Source: Mimachlamys varia (taxonomy: Eukaryota; Mollusca; Bivalvia; Pectinida; Pectinidae). From it: a stretch of 64,000 bases of DNA. How positions within the stretch are numbered: position 1 is the stretch's first letter; each line of letters starts with the position of its first letter. The notes below the pieces were generated by a model. The model ran no database searches, was not told the DNA's origin, and saw only the letters and a program-made list of their open reading frames with translations. The DNA lies in NCBI GenBank assembly GCA_947623455.1, contig OX392536.1, positions 35,097,465 to 35,161,464 on the forward strand, given 5' to 3'. Shown piece after piece: positions 1 through 12,300 of this stretch. Position numbers and translations under genes: made by a program.

Positions 1-302
1 AACCAAATCATTCCTCAATTAAATCTTGTTTATCTTAATTATAAAACCTTCATTATAGGATACATTAACATGCAAATATAAACCAAAAATTCATCAAAAT
101 TGTTAAAATCAACAAATTAATTAACATTTGAGGAAACTTTTATAGCACTCTATCCCAGCTAACTATTGGTGTAAGAAGCAATAAATAAGAAGTTATTTAA
201 AGAACAACTTTACTGCAGGGAGGAACAATACCTGTCTAAGTCGTGTCACTGGTAACTGTGAAAACTTGATTCTATAGTCTACGTAAAATGGATCATACAT
301 AC

Positions 303-379
303 CTGTTGAGACAGTCTCCACGGAGTGCCTGTAGTGCTATCCTGGACATGTTGATTCCCATCACACAAAATGGGAAATT
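303..379 (-). CDS. ELMOD3: ELMOD3 exon 10 (ELMO domain)
   Basis: The acceptor AG is at 380-381 and the donor GT at 301-302 (CAACAG|GTATGT). It encodes NFPFCVMGINMSRIALQALR followed by GDCLNR, matching the ELMOD3 segment that in human reads FPFCLMSVN. It ends with two bases of a split codon, so the reading continues in an exon left of the window. Confidence 0.85.
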
Positions 380-3300
380 CTTAAAAAAACAATTATTATA
401 TATACATGTAGCAATACATTTTCCCTGTTCTGCTATGTTCCTCCTTCCATTCGAAGTCTTCGTCCATAAACAACACTATCTTAAATCAAGGTTCAGACAT
501 CCACTTGTCTAACATTCAAACAGTACGTACTTGTACACAAGGATTGTCATAGACTTCTCGCTATCGGTGGAAGCAAAATGAAACAGAGCAGAAATCCAGA
601 CCAGGGACCTTCAAAACTCAGGAAAGAATTGAAGCTTAACAAATTAGCCCACCCTGGTTTCTACCTCGCGTTGTGTAAATGAGTAAGAAAAGCGTCTGAA
701 CTGTTCACTGACTTCATACAAGAGTTGACATTACAAACGTGAAGTACAGATTACTCAATACAAAAACACAACACCTTATATCATGCCTAGTTCTGCTTCA
801 GTTGCTGAAGTTAAATACTAAGATTTGTTTTTTTTATAATTTTAGACAAAGCTGCAATATTGACATCACCTGTGCACTAGTCGTGCATAATGCCAGCAAT
901 GGTCCAATCTTATTATGACATTTCAACACCGATGTTGTTTCACTTTGTTCCAGTTAAGGTGACTTATACAAAATTGGTCATGATTGTCATGGCACAAAAT
1001 ATTATAATTACTGTGATTATTAATGTAGTCATCCAGAGGTCTCTTGAAAATTTAATTCTTTCAAATTGATCTATCACATCAAACAGCCGTTTTTAACAGA
1101 AAAGATTGACAGGTGTCCAGGTAATACAATATATTATCAGCCCTGGATGTCTTATTGTCATCTCGAGCCAAAGCAGAAAACTTCTTCACGGACCACAGTT
1201 GCTTGGGTTTCTGTCAGTAAATAATAAATATATATGTGTGAAATGAGCCTCCTATTACAGTAATGTAATGGCCATTACATTTTGTAATGGGCCGCGGCTC
1301 CATATATAATTATAAACATTTTTTTTATTTACTGACAGAAACTCAAGAAACTGTGCACGGACACAATGGTGGAAAAAAAGACAAGACAGACTATACATGG
1401 ACCCTTCACTGGGAAGACAACAAAACGGACTATAAAATCTGTTATTGTACTATATTTACAGTCTGTTTGGAATTGATAGTATATTGCCTATACATTTCTA
1501 CGAATGCCTACTGAACTTTATTTTCCGATAAAATCAGTGGATCACACGCCTATTGGCGTAGCGCGCAGTAATACACTCCGTTACGATTTGAACACGAGGC
1601 CGCGTCACTACTTTACAGACTCGATCAATATCCTGCCGCGTAGTATGTGTTAATTTATTTAAGAAATAAATAAGAAGCATTTTAATGTTTTTTTTTAAAT
1701 ACAATAACAGTAACAAAGACAGTATGGTTTGTTTATGTATGAACTTATGTGAAAAAATAACAATAAAAAGACGTAATCTTTTGGAACTTTTTTGTTAACT
1801 TGTTGACTGCAATTTCGCGGGAGTTCGTCACCTCATAAGGCGGCTGTTTCAACAGTCTACCGAAACCAAACGATACTGTTTGATTTCATCGCAGTAAGTA
1901 TCATAATATCTGATTAAAGAAATAATTACACGCGGGAATATAAGGTCTGGACAGTAAATATAAGGATTAAAGTTTCTTTCTGGTGGTTTTATCAAAGGAT
2001 AAAGTTTAGTAGGATATCGATAGTTGGAATGGAACGCGAAATAATATCAATATTATTTCTAAGTATCAGCACATGTCTACAACTTATGAACTAAAAACAT
2101 GTTTTTCTTACTTGAGTAGGATGAAGAGAAAGTTTATAGATGTCTTGTGCCAAAGTCTTCCGTTTGGGGTTCCTAAGTAAATGAACAAGGTTCAGTAATC
2201 CTAACACACCTGTTCCACGTAGGTCAGTAGATGGGTCGTTACCTACAACATACATTGTATATAATACAGTGGATTCCACTTAATAACACTCTGGTTAATA
2301 TCACATTCCTCTTTATATGTTTTTCCCAAACACCATTTTCCCCACTGTATAATCTATGTAATTTTATTTGGTTAATATCATGTATTTTAAGGTGAATTTC
2401 TCTTAATATCAAGCTTTTAAAACCAATCACATAACATATCCTGAAAATGAGCTCATTTCCATTGATTTCAGATACAGCCGAAAAAAAGAGAATTTCTAAT
2501 GAAAAATGTTTAATATCTATAAATTAAAACATCTTCATATTTACATTTAATAGCATACTTTTAATCATGGAGATTGGAAACGCACTAGATTTAGTGGCAA
2601 AACAAGTTTTGCTTAATGTCACATACCTGTTAATATCATGTTTTTGTCTGACAAATGCAACATGATATAAAGAGGAATGCACTATATTAGTCAAAGATAT
2701 AAAGCTAAAAGGTCTTTGGATTTAAGGACATGAGCTTGCGATAGATACATGGTGTTACAGGTGTACTACACTCTGAAACGTCTTACCTTGAAACCCTATT
2801 TCTTCCCAGTGAGGGCCAAACCTGCCACAGTCAAAGCGAGAGCCAGTGAGACATCTATAGATTGTTTGAAGGGCCCGAGTGTGAACGATGGTACTGTTGT
2901 TGAGTGGGGCTACAAGATAAACAGTGTAATCAATGATTGCACAACAATTTTAATTTTGATGTTGAACAGCTAAATTCAAAATATTGGATAATTTAAAAAA
3001 CTTCAAATATTGGCCATTAGTGACAAATAGAATCAGTACATTCCATTTCACGTTGATTATCAGAGGAAATTGTGATATCAAGGTACAAAACACTTTTCTA
3101 ACACTTTGTAGTTGTATTGTGTTTTGTAACAATGTCCACAGGTGTATTGTAACAATTTTCACAGGTGTATTGTAAAAATGTCCACAGGTGTATTGTAACA
3201 ATGTCCACAGGTGTATTGTAACAATTTTCACAGGTGTATTGTAAAAATGTCCACAGGTGTATTGTAACAATTTCCACAGGTGTATTGTAACAATTTCAAC

Positions 3301-6300
3301 AGGTGTATTGTAACAATTTCAACATGTGTATTGTAACAATTTCCACATGTGTATTGTAACAATTTTCACAGGTGTATTGTAACAATTTCCACAGGTGTAT
3401 TGTAACAATTTCAACAGGTGTATTGTAACAATTTCAACATGTGTATTGTAACAATTTCCACATGTGTATTGTAACAATTTTCACAGGTGTATTGTAACAA
3501 TTTCCACAGGTGTATTGTAACAATTTCCACATGTGTATTGTAACAATTTTCACAGGTGTATTGTAACAATTTCCACAGGTGTTTTTGTAACAATTTCCAC
3601 AGGTGTATTGTAACACTTTCCACATGTGTATTGTAACAATTTCCACAGGTGTATTGTAAACACCACAGGATTGAAACAGTACTATATGCCTGTACCATGC
3701 TTTACTGATTTAAATATAGACTGATGTTGTTTCTTACCTATTCACGTTATTTGATTGGCGGGTGTTTTTCCTATGATGACTTCGATAGTTGGAAATACTT
3801 TTTTTATCTAAGTTATGAATTCATGTAATTAAACAACAAGATGCCCAATGGACCTGCATCGCTCACCTGGAATTAATCTCTGACTTGTAACTCTAAAGTC
3901 GCCAAAATGGCCCCTTAGGGGTCAGAGTCATCATTTATGTAAAAACCGGTTCCCCTTCCCCCAAGGATGTTTCTGACCAAATTTGGTCAAAATCATATCA
4001 GGACTTTTTGACGAGAAGAGATTTAAAGGAATTACCTCTATTTCCCCTTTAGGGCCCCGCCCCTCTGGCCCCTTGGGTGTCAGAGTCACCATTTATGCAA
4101 AACTGTTTCCCTTTCCCAAACAATGCTTCTGACCAAATTTGGATAAAATCTATTCATAACTTTGTGACAAGAAGAGATTTAAAGGATTATCTCTATTTCC
4201 CCTATTGGGCCCCGCCCCTCTGGCCCCTTTGGGGTCCGAGTCACCATTTATGCAAAACTGTTTCCCTTCCCCCAACGATGTTTCTGACCAAATTTGGTCA
4301 AAATCCAATCAGGACTTTTTGACAAGAAGAGATTTAAAGGAATTACCTCTATTTTCCCTATTGGGCTCCGCCTCTCTGGCCCCTTGGGTGTCAGAGTCAC
4401 CATTTATGCAAAATCTGTTCCCCTTCCCCCTACAATGTTTCTGACCAAATTTGGACAAAATCTATTCATAACTTTATGACAAGAAGAGATTTAAAGGAAT
4501 TACCTCTATTTCCCTTATTGGGCCATGCCCCTCTGGCCCCTTAGGGGTCAGAGTCACCATTTATGCAAAATCTGTTCCCCTTCCCCCAACGGTGTTTCTG
4601 ACCAAATTTGGACAAAATCTATTCATAACTAACTTTTTGACAAGAAGAGATTTAAAGGAATTACCTTTATTTCTCTATTGGGCCCCGCCCCTCTGGCCCC
4701 TTTGGGGTCCGAGTCACCATTTATGCAAAATCTGTTCCCCTTCCCCAAAGGATGTTTCTGACTAAATTTGGTCAAAATCCAATCAGGACTTTTTGAAAAT
4801 TTGCAAGAAGAGATTTAAAGAATTACCTCGATTTTCCCTATTGGGCCCCGTCCCTCTGGCCCTTTGGGGGTCAGAGTCACCATTTATGCAAAATCTGTTC
4901 CCCTTCGCCCAAGGATGTTTCTGACCAAATTTGGTTAAAATCCAATCAGGACTTTTTGACAAGTAGCGATTTGAAGCAAATGTTGACAGACGACGGACGA
5001 TGGACGCTGCGCTATGGCATAAGCTCACCGGACCTTCGGTCCAGGTGAGCTAAAAATTACACATAATTATATGTGTTGCATTTCTCGCTTTATAGTTGAT
5101 AATGTTGAAGTACAACATACAGCAACATATTAAACAAGTTCAATAATTTAATATGTCACAAGCCTTTAGGCCAGTGACATATTAAAATATTTAACTAGGT
5201 TAAATAAATTCCATATTACATTGACACGAGTGTAAGATTCTATTTATCACCTAACTTATATTTATGAGAAAATACACAAAATTTCTCAAATTAATTATCT
5301 ACAAGAAAGGCAAATTTCTTCTGTGACAGTACGATTTTCACTACCAAGACAAATATATGACGTCACAATAGTGTTATTACATGTGTGTTATAACCTTTTT
5401 ATGACATGGTCGTGTAACATGACTGAACAGGTCAGTTATGTGATAAAATGCTGTTCAATCTGACCAAGGGTTTACTGTAAATTACCAGGAGTAGCATGTC
5501 TATAATTGACTTACTCGTTAGATGTAAAACCTTCATACTTACTTGCAGCTATACAGAAGACAAACTCCTTTTCCTTAAGCAGATTTCTATTTAGTTTTGG
5601 CGGTCCAAATAAGATGTGTTTCAGAGCTGAAAACCCACGTCTGTTTACAGTTTGGCGGATATTTTGCTGAAAAGTACAACAAAATTAATGAAATATTTGC
5701 TTAATAGAATTATATTTGCTCATATTACCCTTGAAATCACATCTGAACTCTTCCAATTAAATATAATTTGTAAAACTGAACAAACAAAAATCTCAAATAG
5801 CTTGAAATTGAAAATGATTGTACTTTGTAATGATCCATAAAAATCTTTAAATCTGAAACAGAGGTCATTATTATAACTAAATGCCTCTGCTTCGGATCGA
5901 ACCTGGGACACCCAATTACTAGTCTTACACTCAACCGATCAAGCTAAATGAATAATTCCTCTAACCGAGAGTTATATTGCGGCTAGTACTTACCAAGGCT
6001 ACATATAATTTAAAAAGAAGATGAATTTTAAAGTACTCTGACTTGAATTAATCATTGAAGTAACTTTTTGATTCTTTAATCAGGGTATCAGGGATAATTC
6101 TGGCTCTTAAAACCTATGAGAGAATTTGAGGGATTTTATGGGATTAGCAAAATTTCTATGAGATTTTTTATTTCAAAATAATACCATTTTGAATTTCAAA
6201 CAAGATTTTCAGGGAAAATATGGGTAAAAATCCCCAAATCTCACCCCAAAGTAATCCCTGGGGTATCCCACTAATGGTTTACTTACCATTGCACTGGAGT

Positions 6301-9300
6301 AGTCCATTGGTCTAAGGGTCTCCTCTAGTTCCATGTAAGACATGAGAGGAGTCATCTTTGCTCCTCCTGGCCCTGTAAGTTAACATTTAAAGCTGCATGA
6401 CAATTTTCTCCAGTCTTTATGTTTGGTTTGATCGTATTTACGTCCTATTATATAATTACCAGCCAGGGTCATATAAGGACAGCCTCCCGTGGTATCCGAT
6501 GTAAGTATATATGTCGAATGCATGTATACTTGGGAGGCTGTGGTATGTTTGTGTACTTGGGAGGCTGTGGTATGTTTGTGTACCTCAGAGGCTGTGGTTA
6601 TGTTTGTGTACTTGGGAGGCTGTGGTATGTTTGTGTACTTGGGAGGCTGTGGTATGTTTGTGTACCTGGGAGGCTGTGGTATGTTTGTGTACCTGGGAAG
6701 CTGTGGTATGTTTGTGAACTTGGGAGGCTGTGGTATGTTTGTGTACTTGGGAGGCCGTGGTATGTTTGTGTACTTGGGAGGCTGTGGTATGTTTGTGTAC
6801 TTGGGAGGCTTTGGTATGTTTGTGTACTTGGGAGGCTGTGGTATGTTTGTGTACTTGGGAGGCTGTGGTATGTTTGTGTACTTGGGAGGCTGTGGTATGT
6901 TTGTGTACTTGGGAGGCTGTGGTATGTTTGTGTACTTGGGAGGCTGTGGTATGTTTGTGTACCTGGGAGGCTGTGGTATGTTTGTGTACTTGGGAGGCTG
7001 TGGTATGTTTGTGTACTTGGGAGGCTGAGGTATGTTTGTGTACTTGGGAGGCTGTGGTATGTTTGTGTACTTGGGAGGCCGTGGTATTTTTGTGTAAACC
7101 TCCTATTGATAGTCCAGATATTTTGCCAGTTTGAAGAGCTACCACACTGAAGTATACTGCTGCAGGCCCCCAGCAGAACACACCACCGGTCACATTATAC
7201 TGACTGATGGGCGAACCATGTCATTCCACTCCCATAATGCTGAGCGTCAAGCAGGGAGTAGTAACTACCGTAATCTTAAAGTCAAGTACGTCTCTGCCAG
7301 GGAACAGAACTCAAAGCCTTCCTCAAAGGGGCGAAAACTCAACTAAGTCCAAAAGTGAGGTATTGTGAAGGGACACATTAGGATGAACTTTGTTTAAAAA
7401 GAAGAGAAAAGACAAGATCCCTTGCAGCTTTGATGATAGATACACACATCCCATACTGAAAATGTTGACCCACATGCATGGTTGCACACAGTGACCTGTA
7501 GTAATGTTATGTTGTCCCTATAATAATAACACTTGGGTTCAAACATGGTCAAACACTCTCAAAACCTCGCACCCACAGGGGCACAACTTAAAGTTAAACC
7601 TTCCAGCCAGAGAGGCAATTCTTCAAGCTTAGCCCTCTCTCAACCGGAGGGGCAAATCCTAAAGCTTAGCCCTCTCTCAACCAGAGGGCAAGTCCTAAAG
7701 TTTAGCCCTCTCTCAACCAGAGGGCAAGTCCTAAAGCTTAGCCCTCTCTCAACCAGAGGGCAAGTCCTAAAGCTTAGCCCTCTCTCAACCAGAGGGCAAG
7801 TCCTAAAGCTTAGCCCTCTCTCAACCAGAGGGGCCAGTCCTAAAGCTAAGCCCTCTCTCAACCAAAGGGGCCAGTCCTAAAGCTAAACTACTAAGCCAGA
7901 GGGACACATCTTAAAGTTAAAACTTTTAGCCAGAGAGGCACATCTTAAGCTTTCAGCCAGAGGGGTATATATTGCATTGTAAGTCTTAAAATTTCCAACA
8001 GTTTATATAATATGTAAATAGTGGTTACTATTCTAGTAATCCAACATCCAGGGCTAGCAGATTTTATGCAAGACCTGGTGAGAATTTTCAATATTTCCTA
8101 TAAAATATAAAATTGTTTTCCTATCACATGAAATCAACTCCTAAACAGAGCTTTTCAAAAACATTTTCTGGTGTTGACATTAAATGATATTCAAAAATAA
8201 TTCTAATGTGAAATGTGTGTGCAAGTGCACAGTTTGGAAAGCATACACAAATTTTTATTGGGTTAAAATTCAAAATATCAAAAAGTGAGAGAAAATTAAA
8301 AGAAATAAAAAAATCATACCTTTAGTGAGGTTGGGATCTGTGAAACCTGGAAAATGAAAGTATTCATCAAATTGTGTCAAAAATTATCAACGAATACTCA
8401 GGACTCTATTCTTTAAATAATATATTATGATTTGGATGACAATACTTCGGAATAAAGAACCTCAAGGAGTTAAAATCATAATTTATTAAAATATACATTC
8501 AAACATTTTTATCTTGAAGTTGGCGGCACCCAGGGAAAACTTAAACAGATTATCTGAAAAATTTGAGTTACTTGAGTTCAAATCTTTATAGTGAAAATTG
8601 GCTGGGAATGAAGAAATACTACAGAAGAACTTCAACAGGGTTTTAAGTTAAACAAGCTCCGTCCTCGATATCCAAGGGTTACCCTCACCTACGCTCTCTA
8701 CACCCCTGGAATATGTCATGGCAAATCTGAAGGCTCCGTGTGCGCCACCTTGTTGATGAGACAAGAAGACTGGTTTGACCCTTTGATGTACATCAAAAGA
8801 ATCTCATTGTCACATAAAGGTAAAAATTGACAAGCTTTGAAATCCGTTGCGGCTCCTTTGTAATCTTCAAAGGACTGCCTTATGCAGACTAGCGATTGGT
8901 CAGGTTTTGTAACCTGAGTGTGCCATATTGACATATTATATTCAAGGGTGCAGAGCACGTAGATGATTGTAACCACTGAATATCGAGGGTGTACAAGTTC
9001 AAGATAATGACGTTCAACTGCTTTTTTAGGCATCTCCTTGGAAATGGTGTCCATAAATAACCTATCTAACCACTGGTCACCAACATCTGTATATCCTCTT
9101 TGCCAGTAGAAAAATAGGGGGTTAAATAAAAACCTGATTGATCTAAATCACTTGCATATCTTCAAATTTTGCTGACAAATAATTTTCAAATCATAAACAT
9201 TTTAAGTGTGCGAATATAAAATATACCAAGCAGTATTTACAAAAACTTAATTACTAACGGCTATTCCACAATTAATCGTGTTGGGGAGGTGGGAGGCACT

Positions 9301-12300
9301 TGTACCAATATATCATGGGTGTTTGGGTTAAAACCAAATCTGCACACTATTCCTTATATTAAATCACTTTTAATATTTGATGGGTGGTGGGGTCTCTGAA
9401 AAAGTGCCTCCCACCCCTCCCATTCTGGAACAGCCCTTAGCAAGTTAACGTTTACAGGCTAAACATGAAAACCCTACATCTTACTTAATCTTCATTTAAA
9501 GGTTTTTTAACATACATGTAATACTAAACCTACCTTCAAAGTGAATTTGAGCAAACATGTAAGTCAGAACATGTTACCAATTACCACGATCAAACACATC
9601 TTGTGGGTTAATTATTCTACCTTGCGGCTCTAGGTCAATGTCTGACTAACATATATGGTCATTTGATTTTACAAAAGTTGTGTAAATGCTATAACACACA
9701 TCATCACTGTGACAAAGAAAGAGGGTCAAGGTCATACTATAACACACATCATCACTGTGACAAAGAAAGAGGGTCAAGGTCATGCTATAACACACATCAT
9801 CACTGTGACAAAGAAAGAGGGTCAAGGTCATACAGTTGTGGGATCGCACAACGTTACACGATGTGCGGTGGGCGCACGATGGGCGAACGGTGTATGCACG
9901 ATGTGCGAACGATGCGATCCTGGGCGATTATTTCTAACGCACATGTGGGCGCACGATAGACTAACATTGTGCGATGACAATCATGGTTGATGTAAATTTA
10001 GAAATGGTTTAACAATATATACGGTTTCGCGCTAGTTGTTTTAAAAATATTTCTATATTTTAACTATTTACATTAGCTGATAGTTCTATCTATATATTTC
10101 TAAAAATTAATAATAGTATTTCTGTAGTTTTAGAAACAAACCAAGTAGACACATGTATGTAAACTTTCAACTCATAATGACAAGTTCTCATTCAAGTAAA
10201 TATTGCCAGTTTTACCAAGTTATAAACTGTACCTGTACATGGCCAGTATATGTAGATATCTCTAGCCCGGGGCACTTGCAACACTCGCCTAGGTGTGAAA
10301 ACACAGGTAAAGTGTTGGGGAGGGGAGGGTTTTTCAAATAACTGATTATAAGAGTCCAGTTTGTTTTCATAACGGTCGCTCGGTAATGGCTGTCGTAGCG
10401 TATCGCCGCACACGGGAAAGGTAAAACTCCGGCATGTTATTTACATATTCTGATACCTGGTAGCTTAACCCGCACTTGGCTGTCTTATGATCACTGTAAT
10501 ACTGTTTACTGTATATTGTTTAATTGACATAATCCCAATAAATATGATGCGAATTTAAATAGTTTTGGACAAGAGGGTTCCATATGTTTTTCATTCCGTA
10601 ATATGTATCGACCAATTGTACCAAATCGTGCGTGTGTGCGATTTAATCGCACACATAAACGCACGATCTTTAGATCGCCCGGTTGGGCGCACCATGGGCG
10701 AACGATGTGTGCACGATGTATGCACGATGCACGCACGCAGTTTTTGGTGCGTTGTGCGATACCACAACTGTACTATAACACACATCATCACTGTGACAAA
10801 GAAAGAGGGTCAAGGTCATGCTATAACACACATCATCACTGTGACAAAGAAAGAGGGTCAAGGTCAAATTTGACAGCCAAGCTTCCATCCCAATAGCTAA
10901 GCTGCATGCCAAATATCATAGACCCTTATAGGCCTCTTGGTATGAAAATAGCTGATTAAATGTTTAAACACAATGAATACCTGTGGTTTGAGATGCCATT
11001 TACTTGAAGAAAAGAAACTTGATAGCAGGCTCTAACCAAGCATGCTTCAAACCAAATATCCTGATTTTAGCCCCCCACCCCCACCCCCTAACCAGGCAGA
11101 AGTAGTTTATTATTTTTTGTTACATATTTGACATTGAAAGTTGTTCAAGCTTATTCAAATGAAGAAACTTGATAGCCCTCGCATAGACATGCGTCGGACC
11201 AAATATTTAACTGACTCCAGCCCTCCTGGCTAAAACAGAAGTTATCATAGAGGTGTGAAGAGACTCACCTCCAGATACAGGATCAATTCAAAACTTTGAA
11301 AAACCCTGAAAATTCTCCAGAAGCAAATGAGAAAAAGTTGTTCAAAGTAAAATTTACAAACAGTAAAGACAAGGGATCATGATACCTTTAAATTGTTCAG
11401 CCATGCAGCGTAAAAATAGTCAACCTACCTGAAAATGTGTGATCCAAAACACTGTGCCATGATACAAACCGACTTACCCTTCGGGCATGTGAGTTACAAA
11501 TATTTCAGTCATTCTTGGTTACAGTGAACTTGAAACTACAGACGTTTGTCACCAATTTATTACTAATATATCTTTTTTAAGGCCCAATATAAGTAACTTC
11601 AGGGAATTTTTCTGGATTCTGAAAAATTCTGAAAAAAAAATCTAGCTGAAAACTATGCAAAAATAAGCCTAAAAGGAAGTAAACTTGAGCAGTAACAAAC
11701 CAGAACATCTTGACAAAAAAAATCCAATTGAAAATAATTCAGGTGGGGCCCACTTCAACAACAAGCCGAAGGTAGAAGATAGTTCGAAATGGACGCTTGT
11801 TTACAAATACTGTGTTTCAACTGCTGCTGTACCGGTAACTGTGTAAGAATTCATCTTGAATATTGCTGATATCAGTTTAAATCTTAACTAAATCTGTAAA
11901 TATAATAAGTTATTAGGCTTGATTTTCGATACAAGTTTTGCCAAAAGTTACGTATATTGGGCCTTTAAGTCATATTAGTTCTATATAAATACATAACAAT
12001 AGTTTATACCTATGTAAGTTGTTTGTGAAAGTGTCAAAAAACATAAACAAACATGCATCAATGTTTAATTTACATTGTAACACATTGAGAAAAAGTGTTT
12101 AACTCTCGACCCCTGAAATTTCAAAATTACCTATTCCAACTGATGAATTGGACAAGTTCTACTGTGGAGTGTATGAGTTAAAGAAGAAGATTATACTGTC
12201 GAAAACTAAAAATAATGTATCTGAGCGAGAAACATAAAAATATGGTGATTTGGAGAATAAACATAGTTACATATAAATTATAATATAATAGAAATATTTA

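Noticed and set aside
4077..5028. Frames in the 156-bp core units
   Set aside because: Repeat-derived; no consistent frame between units.
5881..5955. Functional tRNA gene
   Set aside because: Boxes A and B are present but no acceptor stem can be formed; the same holds for 17228-17295 and 29820-29895.
6419..7193. Long open frames of 134-243 codons on both strands (YLGGCGMFV and QVHKHTTAS repeats)
   Set aside because: Product of a 27-bp minisatellite inside an ELMOD3 intron; open in several frames on both strands, which is expected when the unit is a multiple of three.
8716..9054. 112-codon minus-strand frame
   Set aside because: Mostly within a MITE-like element with inverted ends; no recognisable domain.
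9646..10912. Frames around 9650-9990 and 10506-10912
   Set aside because: Run through the 48-bp array and the inserted transposon; no domain and no splice support.
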